Assembly (NCBI GenBank): GCA_026770585.1
Contig: MU647158.1
Coordinates: 29,853 to 46,740, forward strand
DNA from: Baffinella frigidus
Lineage: Eukaryota; Cryptophyceae; Cryptomonadales; Baffinellaceae
Reading direction: 5' to 3'
Length of the DNA: 16,888 nucleotides
Shown here: in pieces, positions 13,450-16,888 of the stretch
How positions within the stretch are numbered: position 1 is the first letter of the stretch
Layout: every line of letters starts with the position of its first letter
Program-made: the position numbers and the translations under genes
Notes under the pieces: generated by a model
The model's input: the letters and a program-made list of their open reading frames with translations, nothing else
Told to the model about the DNA's origin: nothing
The model's database searches: none

Positions 13450-13582
13450 CGACGTCATAAGTTCAATAAAAGTCTCTTTTCTTTTCTTTTCTGTACACCC
13501 ACCAAAAGCACCAAAGCACCAAAGCACCACCAAAGCACCTTCATCGTTCACGAGATTCGCAGGGTGCGCACCGGTGCGCACC
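13450..13582 (+). promoter_or_regulatory. Candidate promoter/leader of the 13611 gene
   Basis: CGACGTCAT (13450-13458) has an ACGT core like bZIP sites. AATAAAAG (about 13465-13472) is a weak TATA-like string. A pyrimidine-rich tract TCTCTTTTCTTTTCTTTTCT follows. The leader then has a GCACCAAA-type repeat (13508-13536). Finally GGTGCGCACCGGTGCGCACC (13563-13582) is a perfect 20-bp palindrome made of two GGTGCGCACC palindromes, 28 bp before the start codon. The functions are inferred only. Confidence 0.3.
13508..13536 (+). repeat. 29-bp block shared with 15882-15910
   Basis: A GCACCAAA-rich block in the leader of the 13611 gene is identical over 29 bp to one placed inside a broken family B element 2.4 kb downstream. 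Confidence 0.85.
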
Positions 13583-13610
13583 GTCTTTCGTCTTCACCAC
13601 AAGCACAGCG

Positions 13611-14483
13611 ATGGCCGAGGATCTCACGGGCCTGTTGGAGAGGAGCCTTCTCTCATTCCGAGTGCCCAAGGACGTTCTACGCCCGGCTGACGAGTGGCTG
13701 GGGAAGCATCAAGAGTCGTACTGGAACCTGTTGCGAAGTCGCCGCGCCGACGCCCATGAACTCCACTCGTTCGTCGGGCCACGACCGAGCAATGGCTCAG
13801 CGACCAGCACGCCGACGCCCTTCTTGCGAAGCAACAAGGGCGTCAAAGATGTCACATCGTGCGATGATCGCACGTCGAGCCACGCAAAGAAGGACGCACC
13901 GGATTGGAAAACGGAGTGGCGTCGCAGGAAGCAGCTCAAGGAAGGGCCCGTCTCGGCAACGCGCCACCACTCTGCGGTGCCAAGCAGGACCGGCAGTGCG
14001 TCGAATCGCTCTCCAGTCCTGTCCCACTCGTCCTCGATGCGCGCTACCGTGCCAAAGGAGGCCAAGTTCCCCAACGTGCGCACTTCCTCGCTCGACGGCC
14101 CGTCCTGGCCCTTGTCCTCGTGCGCGTCTCCTCCCTCGTCACCCCTCACAACCGACGACGCCGCCCACCGCACATACACCAGCTCCAGTGACCGGTCGGC
14201 GGACCACGTCCCAGTCTCCGCCGTGCTTGATCCACGGATGACGAAAATCCTTTCGGCGCGCTCCTGCCCCGTCTCAGCCGCGCCGCGCATCAGTCGAATG
14301 CCCTCGGAACCCCCCGGCTCGTCGTTTCACGGGACCGTTGTCCGCTCTGCGTCGCACCACCACCACCACCACCACCACCACCACCACCACTCCTCTCCGG
14401 TTTCGGCACCTGCGCGGCTGCTCTGTCCCGCGCGGGCGCCGCATCGGGTCGAGTTTTCCGCCGCGCTCACTGTTGAGGTATGA
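13611..14483 (+). CDS. Ser/Pro-rich disordered protein with a 12-residue His tract, function unknown
   Basis: A 290-codon frame with a GCGATGG start context, high third-position GC unlike the flanks, and no repeat-family sequence. Residues 1-56 look folded (two amphipathic segments around LLERSLLSFRVPKDVL and ADEWLGKHQESYWNLLRSRR). Residues 98-111 are basic (WRRRKQLK could act as a nuclear signal). From about 57 to the end the protein is rich in Ser, Pro, Thr and Arg and probably disordered. Residues 249-260 are all His, encoded by pure CAC. No signal peptide or membrane segment is seen, and I do not recognise the family. The stop is TGA at 14481. A possible 65-bp intron (14478-14542) just before it would replace the stop with 35 more codons. 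Overlapping frames (13444-14241 +, 13709-14290 -) have shadow-like Arg- or Ser-rich composition and are left out. Confidence 0.6.
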   Translation: MAEDLTGLLERSLLSFRVPKDVLRPADEWLGKHQESYWNLLRSRRADAHELHSFVGPRPSNGSATSTPTPFLRSNKGVKDVTSCDDRTSSHAKKDAPDWKTEWRRRKQLKEGPVSATRHHSAVPSRTGSASNRSPVLSHSSSMRATVPKEAKFPNVRTSSLDGPSWPLSSCASPPSSPLTTDDAAHRTYTSSSDRSADHVPVSAVLDPRMTKILSARSCPVSAAPRISRMPSEPPGSSFHGTVVRSASHHHHHHHHHHHHSSPVSAPARLLCPARAPHRVEFSAALTVEV

Positions 14484-14542
14484 GTGGGTCGTAAGCTGTG
14501 TGGGAGGGGCCATGGCTCCAATGGCTCTCACCCCTGGTACAG
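14478..14542 (+). other. Possible 65-bp intron at the 3' end of the 13611 gene
   Basis: GAG|GTATGAGT at 14478 is a strong donor. CTCAC at about 14526-14530 fits a branch site, and CCCCTGGTACAG|C ends at 14542. Removal keeps the frame open (phase 0) for 35 further codons to TGA at 14648-14650. A second donor-like GAG|GTGTGAGT follows at 14560, part of an 82-bp-spaced direct repeat of GAGGTRTGAGTGGGTC. Whether any of these are used is unknown. Confidence 0.3.
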
Positions 14543-14589
14543 CAGGGGAAACTATCGAGGTGTGAGTGGGTCATAAGCGTGTTGGTAGC

Positions 14590-14595
14590 AATAAA
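14590..14595 (+). promoter_or_regulatory. AATAAA, possible polyadenylation signal
   Basis: AATAAA lies 106 bp after the TGA of the 13611 frame and before the first family A element. It would fit a 3' end for the unspliced model but would be coding in the spliced one. Confidence 0.3.
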
Positions 14596-14651
14596 GGTCT
14601 CAATGTTTCGATCGCTCCTGTCTCCCTTCGTACACGTGCATGACCTGTGAC

Positions 14652-14772
14652 TACAGGGGTACCTCGCTAAGAAGAAACTCGAACCCCCCTAGGACCACCA
14701 TAGGGCCCTAGGCATAGGCCTACTGTAGGGTCCTAGGGGGAGGTGGTTTCTTATGAGCGAGGTACCCCTGTA
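14652..14772. mobile_element. Family A fold-back element, copy 4 (121 bp)
   Basis: TACAGGGGTACCTCGC / GCGAGGTACCCCTGTA. The left arm has CTAAGAAGAAACTCGAACC where the right arm keeps the consensus TTTCTTATGAGCG. The core is CCTACTGTAGG. It starts two bases after the TGA of the spliced model of the gene upstream. Confidence 0.87.
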
Positions 14773-14841
14773 GGTCCTTCTCAGACATGTGCTCTCTGGG
14801 GGTACATGTGTACATAGAGATGGTGGACGAATGTGTGTTGG

Positions 14842-14963
14842 AACAGGGGAACCTCGCTCATAAGAAACCGCCCACCCCCCTAGGAACACCATAGGGCCCT
14901 AGGCATAGGCCTACTGTAGGGTCCTACGGGGGAGCGGTTTCTTATGTGCGAGGTACCCCTGCA
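14842..14963. mobile_element. Family A fold-back element, copy 5 (122 bp)
   Basis: AACAGGGGAACCTCGCTCAT / ATGTGCGAGGTACCCCTGCA. The terminal TA is altered at both ends, so either the ends have mutated or TA is not a strict duplication. Confidence 0.83.
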
Positions 14964-15018
14964 TCAACAAAGGTTTGTCTAACGCTGCACGTTCAGCGTT
15001 AGAGAAAAAATTGTTGAT
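14963..15018. repeat. Small hairpin element (56 bp)
   Basis: ATCAACAA...CTAACGCTG and CAGCGTTAG...TTGTTGAT pair around CACGTT. It fills the gap between family A copy 5 and the first family B element. Confidence 0.7.
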
Positions 15019-15030
15019 ACCACCAGGTGG

Positions 15031-15135
15031 TATCCCTTAAGTGGCCAGTAGGCGCATACGCCCTACCGTAGGGCCCTAGGACCTGCCTAGGACCTCTTGG
15101 TGGTCACATTTGACCGGCTGGCCACTTCAGGGATA
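15031..15135 (+). mobile_element. Family B fold-back element, copy 1 (105 bp)
   Basis: The termini are TATCCCTTAAGTGGCCAG / CTGGCCACTTCAGGGATA. The interior reads CATACGCCCTACCGTAGGGC, CCTAGGACCTGCCTAGGACC and a small GGTCACATTTGACC hairpin. There is no ORF. Confidence 0.85.
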
Positions 15136-15137
15136 AT

Positions 15138-15250
15138 TATCCCTTAAGGACGTGACCAGTAGGCTCATACGCTCTACGATAGGGCCCTAGCTAGGACCAG
15201 CCTAGGACCTCTTGGCCACCAAATTTGGCGGCATGGGCACTTAAGGGATA
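15138..15250 (+). mobile_element. Family B fold-back element, copy 2 (113 bp)
   Basis: TATCCCTTAAG / CTTAAGGGATA termini lie 2 bp after copy 1. The inner hairpin is CCAAATTTGG in place of TCAAATTTGA, a paired change. The core has CTACGATAGGGCCCTAG. Confidence 0.82.
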
Positions 15251-15444
15251 ACACCACCTCGGCATCTACCGTGAACTCGTGACGAAACATTGCGGAAATA
15301 CCAGATTCCTGGCTCTGCCGCAATCCGGTTGACCGACTATTCTCAAGTTGACACGCTGGTTTTGCGGTACAAATCCGTCAACTTTGGCGCGGAAAAGAGC
15401 CCGGGCTCACCAAACTGGTGTGCCAAAATAGACTGGGACAGAGC
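15251..15444. other. No gene seen
   Basis: Mixed sequence between elements. TGCGGAAATACC and GGTACAAATCCGTCAACTTT recall the interior of element H (about 5985). No frame or further repeat structure is supported. Confidence 0.4.
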
Positions 15445-15566
15445 TACAGGGGCACCTCGCTCATAAGAAAGCACCTCCTCCTATGAGCCTACAGTAGGGC
15501 TATGCCTAGGGCCCTCTGGTGGTCCTTGGGGGGGGGGCAGTTTCTTATGAGCGAGGTACCCCTGTA
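15445..15566. mobile_element. Family A fold-back element, copy 6 (122 bp)
   Basis: TACAGGGGCACCTCGCTCAT / ATGAGCGAGGTACCCCTGTA. The left interior is diverged (GCACCTCCTCCTATGAGCC). The core is CCTACAGTAGGGC. Confidence 0.85.
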
Positions 15567-15591
15567 GCCTCCATGGGGGGAAATGCATTGT

Positions 15592-15611
15592 GCTAGAGAG
15601 AGAGAGAGAGG
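15592..15611 (+). repeat. AG-dinucleotide microsatellite
   Basis: A run of AG/GA dinucleotides starts about 15594, just after family A copy 6. Confidence 0.7.
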
Positions 15612-15691
15612 GGAGACAGAGAGACCTTAATCACATGTACTACCAACGCAGCCGCCAGCCATGTGTGCACCCCCACCAAGGTCCTACGGTA

Positions 15692-15737
15692 GGTCACCTC
15701 GCTCATAAAGAGGCGCACCCCCCTCAGGACCCTACAG
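15692..15737. repeat. Family A left-arm fragment
   Basis: GTCACCTCGCTCATAAAGAG then CACCCCCCTCAGGACCCTAC. It joins copy 7 directly, similar to the half elements at 10276-10389. Confidence 0.65.
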
Positions 15738-15859
15738 TACAGGTGTACCTCGCTCATAAGAAACCGCCCCCCCCCCTAGGACCACCATAGGACCCTAGGC
15801 ATGGTCCTACTGTAGGGTCCTAGGGGGGAGCGTTTTTTTATGAGCGAGGTACCCCTGTA
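15738..15859. mobile_element. Family A fold-back element, copy 7 (122 bp)
   Basis: TACAGGTGTACCTCGCTCAT / ATGAGCGAGGTACCCCTGTA. The right arm has a T-run (CGTTTTTTTATGAG) where others have CGGTTTCTTATGAG. Confidence 0.85.
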
Positions 15860-15869
15860 GGCCTTTACC

Positions 15870-15916
15870 TATCCCTTAAGTGCACCAAAGCACCAAAGCA
15901 CCACCAAAGCCGCGGC
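15870..15916 (+). repeat. Broken family B end carrying the 29-bp block
   Basis: TATCCCTTAAGT starts like a family B element, then switches to the GCACCAAA-type block (15882-15910) that is also in the leader of the 13611 gene, followed by CGCGGC. The next family B element starts at once. Confidence 0.7.
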
Positions 15917-16023
15917 TATCCCTTCAGTGGCGAGGCGGTCGAAATTGACCGCCACGAGGTGCTAGGCAGGTCCTAGGGCCCTACGGTAGGGCGTATGCGC
16001 CTACTCGCCACTTCAGGGGGATA
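15917..16023 (-). mobile_element. Family B fold-back element, copy 3, reversed core (107 bp)
   Basis: TATCCCTTCAGTGGCGAG / CTCGCCACTTCAGGGGGATA. The core is inverted relative to copies 1, 2, 4 and 5 (GCTAGGCAGGTCCTAGGGCC, CTACGGTAGGGCGTATGCG). The inner hairpin is GGCGGTCGAAATTGACCGCC, extended by matching changes. Confidence 0.83.
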
Positions 16024-16058
16024 TCCCTGCCGTGGTCCCGGGGGCCGGCGCAGCTCCT

Positions 16059-16163
16059 TATCCCTTAAGTGGCCAGTAGGCCCATACGCCCTACCGTAGG
16101 GCCCTAGGACCTGCCTAGGACCTCTTGCCGATCAAATTTGACCGGCTGGCCACTTAAGGGATA
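16059..16163 (+). mobile_element. Family B fold-back element, copy 4 (105 bp)
   Basis: TATCCCTTAAGTGGCCAG / CTGGCCACTTAAGGGATA are fully complementary termini. The interior is almost identical to copy 1. It is followed after 2 bp by family A copy 8. Confidence 0.86.
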
Positions 16164-16165
16164 TG

Positions 16166-16286
16166 TACAGGGGTACCTCGCTCACAAGAAACCGCCCCCC
16201 CCCAGGACCCTACAGTAGGCTTATGCCCAGGACCCTACGGCGGTCCTAGGGGGGGGGCAGTTTCTTATGAGCGAGGTACCCCTGTA
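16166..16286. mobile_element. Family A fold-back element, copy 8 (121 bp)
   Basis: TACAGGGGTACCTCGCTCAC / ATGAGCGAGGTACCCCTGTA, core CCTACAGTAGG. Confidence 0.87.
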
Positions 16287-16314
16287 TGGTCGAGGTACAA
16301 ATACACACCTCATC

Positions 16315-16430
16315 TATCCCTTCAGTGGCAAGGAGGCTCATACGCCCTACCGTAGGGCCCTAGGACCTGCCTAGGACCTCTTTGGGGTCAAGTTTGACCC
16401 CATCGCCACTGAAGGGCTATCTGGTGTAAC
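16315..16430 (+). mobile_element. Family B fold-back element, copy 5 (116 bp)
   Basis: TATCCCTTCAGTGGC / GCCACTGAAGGGCTA: the TTCAGTGGC variant is present in both arms. The inner hairpin is GGGGTCA-AG-TTTGACCCC with matching changes. The core CCTACCGTAGGGCCCTAGGA is intact. Confidence 0.83.
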
Positions 16431-16444
16431 GGAGTTCCCCGTTA

Positions 16445-16530
16445 CCCCTTTAGGTCCGTTGGGTTCTTCGAGCTCCCAACATAGGCGGACACCGGAACTG
16501 GTTCTGCAGAAAAGCCATGCTTCCTGTCAG
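16445..16530 (-). repeat. Diverged family L copy
   Basis: TTTAGGTCCGTTGGGTTCTT, GAGCTCCCAACATAGGCGGA and CTGCAGAAAAGCCATGCTTC. It is closest to the copy at 9769-9835. Confidence 0.65.
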
Positions 16531-16586
16531 ATCACATTCAGGCCCCCCGGTGAAACTCTGAGCGCCGCTCTTTCATCTGGGCTGAC

Positions 16587-16708
16587 TACAGGGGTACCTC
16601 GCTCATAAGAAACCGCCCCCCCCCTAGGACCCTACAGTAGGACTATGCCTAGGGCCCTACGTTGGTCCTAGGGGGGGGGCGGTTTCTTATGAGCGAGGTA
16701 CCCCTGTA
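16587..16708. mobile_element. Family A fold-back element, copy 9 (122 bp)
   Basis: TACAGGGGTACCTCGCTCAT / ATGAGCGAGGTACCCCTGTA. The arms are nearly perfectly complementary through AAGAAACCGCCCCCCCCTAG, with core CCTACAGTAGG. It may be the copy nearest consensus. Confidence 0.88.
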
Positions 16709-16751
16709 CGTCAGAGTCCCCCACTACGTCGGAGTTTCCCAACCTGCCTCA

Positions 16752-16797
16752 GGGTTCAGGGTTCAGGGTTTACAGCGTAGGGTTTAGGATTGCGGGT

Positions 16798-16885
<88 letters not shown>

Positions 16886-16888
16886 GGT
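16752..16888 (+). repeat. Telomere-variant array (TTGAGGG)n running off the window
   Basis: Degenerate TTCAGGG and GTTTACAGCG units lead into a homogeneous TTGAGGG run from about 16797 to the window end. The G-rich strand points to the right, the orientation expected of a right chromosome end. Internal arrays have the same look, so it may equally be internal. Confidence 0.9.

Noticed and set aside
13444-14241. 265-codon plus-strand frame overlapping the 13611 gene
   Set aside because: It starts upstream in A/T-rich DNA and has Arg/Ser/Pro-rich composition typical of a shifted frame in GC-rich coding DNA. The 13611 frame has the better start context and codon pattern.
13709-14290. 193-codon minus-strand frame
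   Set aside because: It is an antisense shadow of the GC-rich 13611 gene with no independent start context or recognisable domain.
14274-14531. Minus-strand frames with poly-Val or poly-Trp
   Set aside because: They are the complement of the CAC run that encodes the His tract.
14652-14892. Short frames inside family A elements (for example minus strand 14689-14892)
   Set aside because: The same peptides arise from every family A copy because the element sequence is repeated. There is no start context and no plausible protein.

Overview
The window looks like nuclear DNA of a eukaryotic microalga, probably near a chromosome end or in a repeat-rich accessory region. Arrays of TTTAGGG-type telomeric heptamers and their variants (TTTGGGG, TTGAGGG, CCCTATA, CCCTAAA) recur on both strands. 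There are no bacterial operons, Shine-Dalgarno sites, rRNA genes or long ORFs. One short GC-rich reading frame on the minus strand begins with what looks like a bipartite plastid presequence: a signal peptide followed by an acidic-poor stretch starting FAPP. That points to an alga with a secondary, red-lineage plastid (stramenopile, cryptophyte, haptophyte or dinoflagellate). I cannot choose among these from the sequence.

Layout. Positions 1-706 hold telomere-variant arrays and a 15-bp tandem repeat. Positions 707-5550 are a patchwork of fold-back (terminal inverted repeat) elements, more telomere-like arrays, tandem repeats and copies of a dispersed repeat called family L here. Positions 5730-7169 are a stack of different fold-back elements laid almost end to end. 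Positions 7296-7892 (minus) hold the presequence-bearing gene fragment, with another fold-back element in its presumed intron. Positions 7975-11880 carry family L copies, a large inverted repeat (9443-10081), the first group of the about 122-bp family A elements, and telomere-like arrays meeting head to head near 11.5 kb. Positions 11938-13246 carry an inverted pair of about 250-bp elements around a near-perfect palindrome. Positions 13611-14483 hold the one good protein-coding candidate, a GC-rich 290-codon frame for a Ser/Pro-rich disordered protein with 12 consecutive histidines. Positions 14652-16708 are an alternating run of family A and family B fold-back elements. The window ends in a (TTGAGGG)n array.

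The main story is the non-autonomous fold-back elements: at least a dozen families that differ in their termini yet mostly share a short palindromic core, CCTAC-N-GTAGG, usually beside CCTAGG. Two insertions can be reconstructed because the interrupted repeat also occurs nearby without the insert. Several copies carry matching changes in both arms. No transposase was recognised. Family letters A to T are labels invented for this window. All alignments were made by eye.
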